Of a stretch of DNA of 64,000 nucleotides, positions 40,616 through 52,360 are shown in pieces. Position 1 is the first letter of the stretch. Each line of letters begins with the position of its first letter. The translations under genes and the position numbers were made by a program. The notes under the pieces are model-generated. The model was not told where the DNA came from, made no database searches, and worked only from the letters and a program-made list of their open reading frames with translations. Location: contig JACVVK020000016.1 of NCBI GenBank assembly GCA_018292915.2, positions 3,013,501 to 3,077,500 on the forward strand, in the 5' to 3' direction. This stretch comes from Batillaria attramentaria (Eukaryota > Mollusca > Gastropoda > Batillariidae).

Positions 40616-41052
40616 ATCTCCATCCTGCAGGACTAATTAAAAACATCTTTTTAGCAAAACTACACTGAGGTCACGAGACTGAAGACGCAGCATAAGTACC
40701 CCGACTATGTTGGCGAGAAGGCCAGTGGTCATCAGAGATATTCTTACATTAACTGTGCTTTTTAGTAATCGTGTTCATCCAGTGTCTGATAGTTAGGCCG
40801 TGTCAGATGGACTAAACTCTCAGCTGTTAAGTCTCCACGGCGGTAGGTGCGTGTGACGCTGGTGGTGTCATTGTCTCGGCGGTTGCCTCCGTCTCCGCCT
40901 CCACCTCGCCAGAACTGACTGCCATCCAAGCTTCAGTCTCCATCCTGCAGGACTAACTAAAAACACTTCAGTTTAGCAAATCTACAGCCAACGAGACGTA
41001 AGACGCAGCATAATATTATATATACCCCGACTAGTAGGCCAGTGATCATAAA
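40616..41052 (+). repeat. Direct repeat of ~115 bp, copies 320 bp apart
   Basis: Copy 1 (40616-40733) and copy 2 (40937-41052) share TCTCCATCCTGCAGGACTAA, AGACGCAGCATAA, ACCCCGACTA and GGCCAGTG in order. The spacer (40734-40936) is unique. Confidence 0.8.
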
Positions 41053-41081
41053 GGGCAAACATGGTATAAAAACGCTGTGTG

Positions 41082-41084
41082 TGT

Positions 41085-41163
<79 letters not shown>

Positions 41164-41171
41164 CGCGCGCC
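41082..41171. repeat. (TG)n-(CG)n microsatellite, Z-DNA prone
   Basis: A TG run followed by alternating CG/GC (41155-41171). Confidence 0.95.
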
Positions 41172-42196
41172 TGCTTCCTTCTCAGTTCTGGGCCACAGAG
41201 AAAAAAAATGTCTACTCACGTGTGTGGATTATACTTGCCGTGTACTGCGGACACTGTGTAAACTCCACAATGACCTCGTTTATATTTTTATTTTTCTCAC
41301 AAACTAGAGGGGCTATGAATGTAACATTCTGAGCAGTTTCCTGTTTCCTTTAATAAATTTTCTGTCCTGCCACCGTCATTTCTGACATATATTATATTTC
41401 ATACTTGTAGCTGACTTTCTCAGCCCATCATGTGTAGACTACTTATTCAGACGCAGCTGACAAGGCGCCTACAACTTGGTTTGCAAGCGCACTAGCCACT
41501 ACTTCACATTGCTTGTTTTGCATCTTGATGCCAACATTCTGCAAATGTGATGTTTTGCCACATGAAAAATACCACCATGTCCAGTTTGTTTGTTTTTGTC
41601 TAGACATGTTACATGGCCAGCAGAGGATGTCGGGGGGTGTGGTGGGGCAAGCGGGGGGGGGGGGGGGGGGGCGGGGGGCGGTGGGGCACTAAGTATTGGA
41701 AAGGAATACTTGACGCCAGGACATACCTCAAACCCACTGAAACTGGGTTTCCAGTATTTAGAGCTGACATCTTCCCGCCACCCATCAACAGTCAGCCTGT
41801 TCAAACTCTAACCAAAGTGGAAACCACCCGATACTGCGGTCACACAAACAACAAGGAAGACCTAGAGAAACAGATTACACTCTTCCACGCCGGGCCAAAC
41901 CAAAAGAGAGAGGCTACAAGAACGAAGAACTGAAAAAAAACACAAACAGACCCTGAGTTACCGAATAGGAAACTGAGGAGTGAAAATAAAACAACCCCAG
42001 CTATGATGCCAGTGGTCACGGTGACCCCATATCACTCAAGATCTAGGAGTCCGGATATTTGTGCACGTTCAACACTATCTACCAGTCTCCGGGAGGGACT
42101 TTGTGGTGAAGCGGTACGGCCGCTGGGCGACTATACGTATTTATTGCTATACTGAAGAACTTACTTCTTCAATTAACAAAACTTTAACAAAATGTT

Positions 42197-42600
42197 TTGA
42201 CTGATTACATCCTAAAGAGCCAATCTGTATGCCGGTTGGTTGGCCGGTCACTAGTGATGAAAGTACGTAGTATTTATCTGAATTTGAAGCGCCTGTACTT
42301 CCGGTTTCAAAACAGATTTATTTTAAAACCGATTTTGACTGATTACATCCTAAAAAGTCAAGTTGTATGAAAGTTGACTGTATAATTTCAGTGCCAGATC
42401 GTCACACCGCTCTCTTGTGATGACTCGAAATACGCAGTGCTTCAATTCAGTTGAACCGCCTGTACTTCCGGTCGCCAAAACATTTTAACACAGCCGCAGG
42501 CTTTTTTGATAGTGTTTTCGACTGCTTACTGCTTACTAGTGAAGATGAAAATACGTAGCGTTTCACTATCACGTGCAGGCCTGTACATCCCGTCTAAACT
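42197..42600 (+). repeat. Diverged tandem repeat, about 2.5 units of 135-170 bp
   Basis: TTTTGACTGATTACATCCTA occurs at about 42196 and 42331 and in altered form at about 42515. CGCCTGTACTTCCGGT occurs at about 42289 and 42458, and GCCTGTACATCCCGT at about 42580. Copies are old. Confidence 0.75.
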
Positions 42601-42815
42601 GAACAGTTGTGGCTGGGGTTCACGGCCAGAATGAGAGTAAAATAGACATACATGTAGATAACGTGTGTAAGGTTTTGAAGTTTTGTCCAGTCTGTCAGTA
42701 ACGATTTTAGGCATAAGGCCTCCATAGTGAACCGCACTAACAGGCGCCCGCGACGTATCATCTGTCCTTGTCGCGTATCCGCTTTCCTACTTTCTCTGTA
42801 TTCTGAAACAGCCAT

Positions 42816-42953
42816 CTCAATGCTCGGGTCGTGAGTTCGAATCCCGGCTGGGGCCACATATTTATGCTGGCCTTTTTCTCGTTGCCCCGTCTTTGATATC
42901 ACCCATACGTGGTGGTAAAGGACGTTAAACTCCCACACACCCACCCACTTACC
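42816..42953 (+). mobile_element. SINE family 1, 5'-truncated, with target duplication
   Basis: It begins within the tRNA-like head (CAATGCTCGGGTCGTGAG) and runs to the 3' block (GGTGGTAAAGGACG). CTGAAACAGCCAT before it and CTGAAACAGTCAT after it are a 13-bp target duplication with one mismatch. Confidence 0.88.
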
Positions 42954-43592
42954 CTGAAACAGTCATGTAAAACCACTAGACTACACTCAGGCCAGGAAAC
43001 ATCTGACTCTAGACACCGGCACCTTTTGAACAGACGACGACGGAACAGCTTGCAGCGAAAAACAAACAAGCAAACAAACAAACAAACAAACAAACAAACA
43101 AACAACAACAACAAAACCGGAAACAACAGCAAACAAACAAAACTGAACCAACAAACACTACCCCCTCCCTACCCCCCCCCCCCCTTGTTTTAAAGAAAAA
43201 AACAAGAAAACAAACAAATCTGGTAGCCGGTCACCTCTCACTTACCCCCTCTAATCCCCCCCCCCCCCCACACACACACACACACACACACGACACGCAC
43301 ACACAGAGCCAGTCCCTCCTATCACTGGGCTGCAAACTAAAGATTATAACCTTGAGTTCAATCTCTCTTAGCCTACTGCAGCGCCCTGTAATGTGCACTA
43401 CGAATGGTATGTGATATTTCCCGCCTGTCAGTTTTTATCTTGCCGATGTCCATGACCAGACACGACCCGGGACACAAACTCTGACATGACATATCCCTAA
43501 AAACAAATACTCTGTTTACATTATGATACCGAAGTAATTCCAAGTGGGCGCATTTCAGAGGTACTAGGTAAAATGAAACCTTATCTCTGCGG

Positions 43593-43601
43593 TGACCTTA
43601 A
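43593..43601 (-). promoter_or_regulatory. ERR response element match (TTAAGGTCA) in intron 1
   Basis: The minus strand reads TTAAGGTCA, a full match to the extended half-site TNAAGGTCA that ERRs bind. It lies about 600 nt inside intron 1. Autoregulation is known for vertebrate ERR-alpha; here it is only a motif match, and such 9-mers occur by chance. Confidence 0.18.
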
Positions 43602-44198
43602 ATCTGTTTTGCATATATGGTGAAATGCATTTCCTTGTAACGTGGAAGCAACGGCATTTCTTCACTTCTACGGAGCTTATGGTAATTCAGAAAAATGCTT
43701 CATTTTTATTTTAACATCCGTGGCTCTGTCCGCGTCTGCAGAAAAGTGGGTCGTAAGATTTAGAGGAAATCAGGGAAAGTACTCTCACCAGGTCGTCCTT
43801 TTTGACACTTCCTCCCCTCCCCTCCCCTCCTCTCCCCTCCCCAAAACCTGGAGACAGATAACCCTTAGTCACTAAGTGCGACCCCACCTCCATTTCAAGG
43901 TTGTCCACCTAAGCTTTTCCGCCGGGTTGAAATCGCCCACTAAGCACAGGGGAGATATTTAATTATAAAAAAAAGGAAAAAATCCCCCCCCCCCCCCAAA
44001 AAAAAAAAAAACAACAACCAAAAAACCAAACAAACAACAACAAACAAACAAACAACAACAAACAAAGAAAAACAACAACAACAAAACAACATCAACAATT
44101 TACGTCTACTAATCGGCCATTCATAGGAGCCAGAGAGCAAGCTTACTACACATGCTCTCTGAAGGAGCTGTAAGATGGTTTTCGGGGAGTTCACTTAC

Positions 44199-44246
44199 TG
44201 TATTGTGACTGGAGCTGCAGCCGGCCGCCTCCACACTGCCCGCCAT
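44199..44246 (-). CDS. ERR: ERR coding exon 1 (candidate start exon)
   Basis: This exon encodes residues 1-16, MAGSVEAAGCSSSHNT. The ATG at 44246 sits in a good context (TTCCATGG), and an in-frame TAG lies 21 nt upstream (44265-44267), so translation could not start earlier in this exon. The donor GTAAGTG at 44198 is near consensus. The exon ends in phase 0, as the next exon needs. Joining it to exon 2 brings the protein to 460 residues, close to human ERR-gamma and fly ERR. The intron that follows would be about 16.4 kb. It is a prediction from splice signals and frame only, because ERR N-termini are poorly conserved. The alternative start exon at 36185-36190 fits equally well in phase, and the ATG at 27772 inside exon 2 could also be used. 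Confidence 0.5.
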
Positions 44247-44350
44247 GGAACTGCAGTAAACTGACTACGTGTATGTAAACAAACATCTCTAGCCAGCCTC
44301 ATTGAAGACTCACAGTCTTGACACTTTGAACTGATTTGTGTACTGACATA

Positions 44351-44364
44351 ATTATATATATATT
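44351..44364 (-). promoter_or_regulatory. TATA-like AT stretch upstream of ERR exon 1
   Basis: The minus strand reads AAATATATATATAA about 105-118 nt upstream of the candidate start codon. It could act as a TATA box, but it is a simple AT run next to a poly-A tract, so the call is weak. Confidence 0.12.
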
Positions 44365-44814
44365 TTTTTAAAAAGATCAAAAAAAAAAAAAGGATGAGAC
44401 TTCAATGTTACGGAACCGTGAGCGATGGGTGGCTGAACGTTTGATTGAAGTTTTCCGTTATCGAATAGCGTGTGTTTTCGAAATACGCCGAGCTGCCCAT
44501 CTTAACAGCAAAGGACGCACAATCAAAGTTTCTCGGCTAATTTTCACTGTGACCTTGTCCGTCTTCATGGTGGCTACGCTAAAAAGCTGTACGGGTATCT
44601 GACCATTTTCTCCGTTTCTCCATGTCACCCACCAACACCCGGCAAGGCCACGGTGTGCGCCAGAAACAACTTTTATTCACTGGGTCCCATATGGTGTACA
44701 TATCAAACAAGGTATGTGTTTCCGGGGATGCCCGACCTCCTTCTCGCTGTCTGTGAAACAGTTGTCAGCTGACCCACTTCACGTGTCCCGTGTCATACCT
44801 CGGGTTTCAAGTAG

Positions 44815-44875
44815 TTCGACTGGTGAGCACATGCGCTCTAATTCTATTAAAGTTTCAGGTGCGTCAAACACACAG
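44815..44875 (+). repeat. Solitary unit of the 75-bp array, left of the hairpin
   Basis: GTGAGCACATGCGCTCTAA, ATTAAAGTTTCAGGTGCGTC and AAACAC match the units at 45955-46318. It ends where the hairpin begins. Confidence 0.75.
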
Positions 44876-45038
44876 AGCTTACATGATTAGTTCGAGTGGT
44901 TTACAGCGAAAGACTAACCCCGAGATGGTTCGATTGTTTGTGTAGCTACCGAGTCTCCGGCGAGGTAGCTACGCAAACAATCGAACCATCTCGGGGTTAT
45001 TCTTTCGCCGAAAACCACGAGAACTAATCATGTAAGCT
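44876..45038. repeat. 163-bp hairpin: two 75-bp inverted arms, 13-bp loop
   Basis: The left arm is 44876-44950 and the right arm 44964-45038. They are reverse complements with only about eight differences, and the arms have equal length. The core of each arm contains AACCCCGAGATGGTTCGATT. It looks like a foldback or MITE-type element. It could also fold as an RNA hairpin. No clear target duplication was seen. Confidence 0.85.
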
Positions 45039-45655
45039 GTTTATACCACGAGCATTTTCTCTTCTCTTGGAAAATCCAATCTAGCGATCCAAGTGCTCAT
45101 ATTTGACAGACCTTTTTACATAGACCATTTCCACCGACACCGAGAAAAGAAGTAGTTCCATTCAAAACGACTGCCGTGTGCTGTCTTCTTTTACGAGTTT
45201 GACGAACAACATTAAATGTGAAGGTGACATTGTTGCAACAAACTGCCATCACAGTAAATTCAACAATGAAAGAATAATTTCAACGTTTACTATCTGTGTG
45301 GCCAGATTCTTGCGCTAAATTCATAAATTCATGTTTCGGTGTAGAAGTGGCTGCTAGCGGAAGCCTCCGTAGCTAAAGGGGGCAAAAAGTGTACGCGTGG
45401 GCAGATTCAAACGCATTCGACATGTACTGCGGCGAAGTGTCGGTCATGAAAGCGTAAAGTTTCGTTTGGTACACACCGTGAAGGCCATATCTTCCAATTT
45501 TCTTCTCAGTAGGCAGAAAAACAGTAGTTCGTCTGCTCGTGTGTTGCCTTGCAAAACTGAGTTGTGCTCTACGTTCGATAGGATCAGTCTCGTGTGTCGT
45601 GCTTGTGCTCGACTCGTCTCCCTGGCGGTGCTTTACACGTTTCCAGGTAGAATTT

Positions 45656-45719
45656 TGCTGTTCTCTGCGTTGTCTTTCCAAATGCACTGCTGTTCTCTGC
45701 GTTGTCTTTCCAAATGCAC
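45656..45719 (+). repeat. 32-bp tandem duplication
   Basis: TGCTGTTCTCTGCGTTGTC plus TTTCCAAATGCAC occurs twice in a row, without differences apart from the last bases. Exactness implies a recent event. Confidence 0.9.
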
Positions 45720-45954
45720 CTCATTTTTCATCCATCTTCAGCGTTTTTAGCAGAAGGTCAGAAATCTCCATTTCAAGGCCACTGACCAATGACGCAATTG
45801 GAGTGTGTTTTTGTGAACTCGTAAACCACTGAGTGGGTTATGGAAAGCCATAACTCACACTTTCGCTCTTTGTTTCCCTACTATTTTCCCTACTATACGT
45901 AAAGCACTCATAGTTAACTCACTGAAAGTTTGCACTGGCGAGTGGTGTAAAATC

Positions 45955-46318
45955 TGTTTGAGTAGTGAGTACATGCACTCTAACTGAATAAAAGTTTCAG
46001 GTGCCGTGTCACGTCAAACACGATTCAACTCTCTTTGAGTAGTGAGTACATGTACTATAAGTGGAATGAAGTCAGTTTCAGGTGCGTCAAACACTGACAA
46101 CACAACTCAGAGTAGTGAGTACAGAAAACTCTAAGGTTTGAGATTAAAGTTTAAGGTCAATGCTTCAAACACAACTTTGTTTGAGTAGTGAGTACATGTA
46201 CTCTAAATGGATTAAAGTTTCAGGTGCGTCAAACACAGCTCAACTCTGTTTGAGTAACGAGTACATGTGCTCTGGATGGATTAAAGTTTCAGGTACGTCA
46301 AACACAACTCTGAGTCTC
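45955..46318 (+). repeat. Tandem array, five units of 69-77 bp
   Basis: Unit starts (AGTAGTGAGT or variant) fall at 45961, 46038, 46111, 46184 and 46253. Each unit runs AGTAGTGAGTACATG, CTCTAA, ATTAAAGTTTCAGGTGCGTC, AAACACAACTC. The units are diverged, so the array is not young. Confidence 0.88.
46151..46159 (+). promoter_or_regulatory. ERR response element match (TTAAGGTCA) inside the 75-bp array
   Basis: The motif lies about 1.9 kb upstream of the candidate ERR start, within one diverged unit of the 45955-46318 array. The other units read AGTTTCAGGT at this place, so the match arose by mutation in one copy. The functional case is weak. Confidence 0.12.
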
Positions 46319-47903
46319 TCGTCAAAAAAAAAAAAAAAAGGGAACACTGCTATGGAATCTGAAATAGTCACTGTCGTCACGTGCATTTTTTTCTGTTTTC
46401 TCCAAACCAACCATCTCCAAACCAACCAAAACCTGCAAGGCGTCATACGAACCTGTAGATACTCTATGCAAAGTTTGCTAATGATAGAAAAATGCCTGAG
46501 GCACTGTGCAACAATGTGGCGTCATGGTAATTTTTGTAGATACACTATGCACTTTCTCGCTTCACATTTTGGGTACTGCGAGCAAAATTAGTCATAGCCT
46601 TAATTCCATGGAAGTTGTTGAACAGAGGTGTTCGCGAAATATCGACATTTTGTACAATCTGAAACGACAATGCTTAAGTTCAGATATACATACAACGTTA
46701 CTTCGTAGCCTGAAGTTCATTGTGAGGTAGACCGTACTTCAGTTCGAACTTGATTTATGACCGGCCGTGGATGAGCAAGGTGCCGTGTTAGGACCATTTC
46801 TTTATCTTTCTTTTTAATATAGAAAAAGCAACGTCGGCTTGAAAAAAACTGATACCGTGACCGAAAATGACACCTTGAATACATTTAGTGCTTCTTTTCT
46901 TGCTGAGGATGACTGGCGATTTGTAGGGCGCTGCAAAAACTTCGCGGCGAAATAAACTGGCGTTACATGTATAACCAGATGTGCTTTATCGCAATTGCCA
47001 GTTGGCAAGTCCGTCAGTAGGACAATCTACAAGCTTTACTTTCTGTGTCACAAGGTAGAGTGAACCCGTCTCGACACAAACCTCCAGCAAGCCTTTCTAC
47101 TGTTTCCTCAGTCTGAGCTGCTGAATGTTTTCTTCAAAGCTTATCCTGATATACATACAATTCTCACGTCATTACATTCGCCGTATTGAATTAGCAAGTT
47201 TACAAACCATCGCATTCTTCTAGTATTTCGCTTTTATTAACGATTATCACTAAAATTAGCAGATTTTCTGACAAAATTAATACGGTTGGCACACAGGGTA
47301 TAATTTTCCCCTTCCAAGTTAAGGGAAACAAGGAAAAAAAGTTGCTCTGTTTCTGAAGATGTTTCTGTTCTTGTTTTTTGAAAATGCGATTTCACTCAGT
47401 TGGATCAGTTCAAGGTTGACCGCAGGTCTGTCTAACTTCGATTTTTACTGTTTGACGAAGAAAGTGTTCCAATATAAATAAGTTGACTTGTTTCGTATGA
47501 GGTTGAAACAGACATTTTGAAAAGCAGAGAAAGGCAAACTGAGAACCGCAAGGAGAAATGCCGAAAAAGGAAACAACATTTGAACCGCACTGAGATTCAC
47601 TTGCACGGTTTGACTTTATCATCCGAAGTTATAGTTTTACACCAGTACCAGTTAGAAGTATATGTTTGGGGGTTATGTTACTTCTGACCATATCACGCGA
47701 TCAGTTGTAGCCGATCAGTCGGTACGATAGTTTTTACTGAAAACCACTTCGCAACAGGTGGTTGCATAAAACACATACGTGCACCACTTCTTCTAATATG
47801 CTCTGACTTCTACAAAACATGCAAGGCAAAGTGATTTCCCGTAGCAAAAAGCTGAGCAGAATATGATTAAGACTAATCTTGTGCCCTCCTTCTACGACCC
47901 CAG

Positions 47904-48076
47904 GGGAGCCGGGGTGGTCGAATGGTAGAGCGTTGGACTTCTAATGCTCGGGTCGTGAGTTCGATCCCGGCTGGGGCCAAATATTTGTGCTGGCTTTTTG
48001 ATCGTTGCCCCGTCTTTGATATCACCCTATGTGGTGGAAAAGGACGTTAAACCCCCAAACACCCACCCCACCCCCC
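47904..48076 (+). mobile_element. SINE family 1, full length, with 13-bp target duplication
   Basis: It has the tRNA-like head, the B-box GAGTTCGATCC and the 3' block GGTGGAAAAGGACGTTAAAC. It is flanked by TCTACGACCCCAG at 47891-47903 and 48077-48089. Confidence 0.92.
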
Positions 48077-49660
48077 TCTACGACCCCAGATTTCTACTGC
48101 CGAGATTTAAAGTGGATACGTGCACTGGAGGGTATGCTGTGGTGATCCGACGAACCCGCCTCAGGCACACATGTACGATTCATATGCTAGTGCGTACACT
48201 TGACAGATTGAATATGAAACTGATTGGGATGAACGGTGATTTTGGACTGCCTCCAAGCCACACACGTGGAGATCTATGTTGTCTAAAGTTGACTGCTGTG
48301 CGTTGGAGCGGAACGGCCGTGCGGTCATAGATAACAAGTGACGTACGTAGGCTCCACCAGCACACTGAGCTGGGAGAAAGAAGTCACAATACAGTATCGT
48401 CGCTTTTCACCAGATCTTTCACATTCACAGCTGTTTATGATGCAGTAAACAGGACGTTTATGTAAATTAACACACGTAAATTGGAAACTTTTGACAGGAA
48501 AAGCCACATAGTGCATCAATCATCTATACGCACGAAGACGAACATGATGCGTTTACTCAGTGCGGAAGGGGCGGAGTTCAGTGGAGATTTAGAGGGTATG
48601 CAGTTCAGCTACATAAATCTCTGCCTTACTTCAGTTTTTGAGTGTCGCGTTGTCAATGGTCGGGCCGTGAGTTCCATTCTCAGCAGAGAACAGAAAATGA
48701 TGTTTTTGGGTGGGTTTTTGTTGTTGTTGTTGTTTTTGTTTGTTTGTGTTTTGGGGTTTTGTTTGTTTGGTTGTTTTTTTTTTTGTTTTTTTTTGTTTGG
48801 GGGGGGGGAGGTGTCTTTACTGACCCGTCGTTGATATTCCCTTTACCTGGCCCAAAAAGGCTTATTAGTCGCGTCAGTGAGTGTGCTTTTCAGTGTTGGC
48901 TCAGTGCCAGCATTTGAGATGCTGTCATTGTGCAGGTGTGTAAGTGGAGTAGGTTAATGCAAGACACCACGAAAACAGCTGATCACGATCTGTAAGTATA
49001 AACATCAATACACTGCCCCTTTGAATAAAGTGCAAACACAGCGTGACACTTGTTGACAGACGTCAAAGCAAGAGTGTGTATTTTTCGATGGAACTGTCTC
49101 TCTCAGCCTCCACGTCATCGTGGTCGGTGTCTTAGTTTTTTCACGAGAGCGGAGAGAACTGGTCATGAACATGTAGAGACTTCTCCCTGCCAACCAACTT
49201 TACCTGTCTTGCCAACTGTGGGAAGTGTGTCAATGGATTTATTTGGCCCCTCTCTACATCCTACAACAGGAGGATGGAAACTGCTCCACTGATTGTTATA
49301 TGAAATGCCTGTCAGAGAGGGGCAGTACTGTACAAATCATGGTTTATGTGTCACCTGTTCCCTGGGTTAACAGACAGGTAATTATACTTACCGTTTCAAA
49401 GATGGCCCCTTTCAGAAAGTGGTCTGGCATATTAACGAGGAAAACACTTCAGACTACGAGTGAATTATCCCACAGAGAGAGCGAACCATAGAACAGTCAT
49501 AAAGGAGTGCCTCTTCACTGTGGAGAGGGCACACTATCTAATTTTATGTCCACTCTGAGGAATTTTACCACCACCTTTTCAATGCTGTAGAAACTCCAGA
49601 AATAGAAACATACTGATATTTTTAGATACGGAGTTATTTAGGGGTAGGCAGTCTTGAGTG

Positions 49661-49845
<185 letters not shown>

Positions 49846-51196
49846 ACGCGGACTGATAGGTGTATAGTCTGATCAGAGCATCTATAATAAGGGACATTTT
49901 CCTTCTTCACTTGACACTGAGGACCAGTTTTACAGTCAGTTTTAAATACGTACATGTATATGCTGTTCGATGTCGTCATCACGCTATCACCGCACTGCAC
50001 AGTCAGGCACAGGATAAGTTGTGTATGGCACTGCAAACGGAACTGTTTGCCTAAAATGTAAAACAGTTTAAATATCCGGTTCAGCTCACGGAGGGTCATT
50101 GATGCGAAACAAAGAAACACTAAAGAGAAACACAACATTCACAGACCAATAAAAACAAAAACAATCTGCCAAACTGCTCCCGAACCCCCCCCCCCCCCCC
50201 CAGCCCCCCACCCCTCCCTTACCCCCGAAACAAAAAGTGAAAGTTACCGACCTGGACTATCTGAACTTACAAATCAGAAAGTACATGCAGTTACATTTGT
50301 CTGTGTTTTGTTACTTTGAAAACACAGCATTCGCTTTTTTTAATTTGTTATTTATTGTTGTTTATTCAGAACGATACAGTAGAGATTTTATTGACAAAGC
50401 AAAATAATTTACAACAAAAATTATAACTGCTTGGTAGAAAAGCAACCCGCCACTCATTAGAATGATGAAGACAAACAACCGACAGAGTAAGCAGAAATAG
50501 TTTACTAGTAAGAACAGTTTCAACTTTGGCTAGGTATTCGTCGTGATACTGGAGATAGGCAGTCGTTTGATCCCCAGTCCTCATCCTATACTGTATTATG
50601 CCGCCGGGACCGTGAAATATTGAAAACAATCAATTACACTGGAGATACGTGTTAGATGATTCAACAGGGCACGTGCACACTTGAACAGATTCTCAATAGT
50701 GATGGCTGCAAGCTCCTCCACTCCAACACTGGTTTTGTCATTTGGTGAGAGGTCTAGTGACTCTCACAATCCCCTCACAAGATCTACTCCCAGTGAGTGG
50801 ATAAAGACGAGGTAGTGCCGCCTCCCTTGTCACGGCGTCAAGTGTCCGCTGTCGCTTCTTGAATCCTCCTGATTTATGACGGGCGGCGCAACGTCTGAAT
50901 GAATTATGGCAGTGCCACCAAAAAGTATACTTTCTCGTATACATGTTAAACAGCTTATGTGCTTTATACAATCTCTCGGCACTGCCGAAATTGTTTCGCT
51001 AGTACCCCACTCAGAAATGGCAGCAGGATTTTTTTCTCTAGTTTAGGGAGGGAGTGAACGTTGCTTACGATGGAAACACAGTCACGACAACTAGTAACTA
51101 CAACTGACTGGCAATATACTCAATCTCCGGGTGTAGTGGTACCTTAAAGAACTTGATTGAATACTGAAATGTCGAGGGAACCTGCCGAACAGAGTT

Positions 51197-51199
<3 letters not shown>

Positions 51200-51270
<71 letters not shown>
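51200..51270. repeat. (AC)n microsatellite
   Basis: A pure AC run of about 70 bp. Confidence 0.95.
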
Positions 51271-51272
<2 letters not shown>

Positions 51273-52360
51273 AAGGCAGCACTCACGCGGATGATCTGCT
51301 CATGTTTCATCAGTCGTATTACCATTACTATATTAGCGCTCGTGTCCTTTTCGAAATGTGGCAACACATGCCGCAACTGTGATGATTACTAGTATGAACG
51401 TCGATTACGTATACTGGCCATGGTTACTTACGCTTATGTCAAGTAGAATAACGATGCGAGTATGGGAATAGCTGGCGGTATGTCCGAGTCCCATTTCCAA
51501 AAAGAGGCTAGAACGTTATTGCAGTTTTCATGCATGACTTTCCCGACACATGCTGCTCTTCCGATGGAGCTGCTGTGAAATATTCATGATAATTATATAT
51601 CAAGGAGAAGTCTCCCTATTTCTACTGTATCGATTCTAGCCTATCTACTAGTAAACATAATATGGCTTGCTAGGTATTTAAAAAAACCTGTCAGTTCTGC
51701 TGTGATCTTCCTCAACTGACACAAACTGTTACTTGCACTTCCACAGTTGCACAGAAAAAAAAAAAAAACTGACAGAAACTCAGACAGCTCCCATTTTGAA
51801 CCAGCACATCTCGTTTTTGACAGAGGCATTGCAATTTTCTGCCAGGTCTTCATTTGTTGATGTTGTTGTTTTTATTTTCGTTTACCGGTTTTTTATGCTA
51901 AAAGGTGAAAGTTCAGGACTGATCTTCCTGAACGCATCTCGTTTAAGAATCACATAGCCACTGAACAGCTACTATGCTGGCCGGCAGTAAAACTGTATCA
52001 CATGCATAATTCACACATCAGTTCCACCATCGCTGTCTGCCAACAGGATTTGTGTAAAAGTAATCTACAGCGTGACGAGAGAGAGAGAGAGAGTATAGAA
52101 CTGTTTGCCGAGTGCTTCCTTTGCGCCTGACGGTTGCTGCTGCCAGTAGCGGACGTGTGGGGCCCGGCACTGCCCGGGGGCCGGGACGGCTTGACTCACT
52201 TCCCCATGATCGATCATTACACACCCGATAGCAGGCCCTGCTGGTCAGGCTGCTGCGGTTATTGAACTGTCACTCTACTTTCACCCTCCCGCCGCCACGC
52301 CCTCCTGTCTGCAGCCCGCCTGGCTTTGTCAACATCGGCAGAAAATGTAGCACCAGAAGT

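Noticed and set aside
46160..46591. Open frame of 143 codons with repeated LCLSSEYM-like segments
   Set aside because: The repeats are the 70-77-bp DNA array read through; the segment after the array has no family features.
47904..47990. tRNA gene on the plus strand (and equivalents at 25560, 32830, 11591, 8055)
   Set aside because: Pol III A and B boxes are present, but the acceptor and anticodon stems do not pair properly and the same head is part of a repeated SINE.
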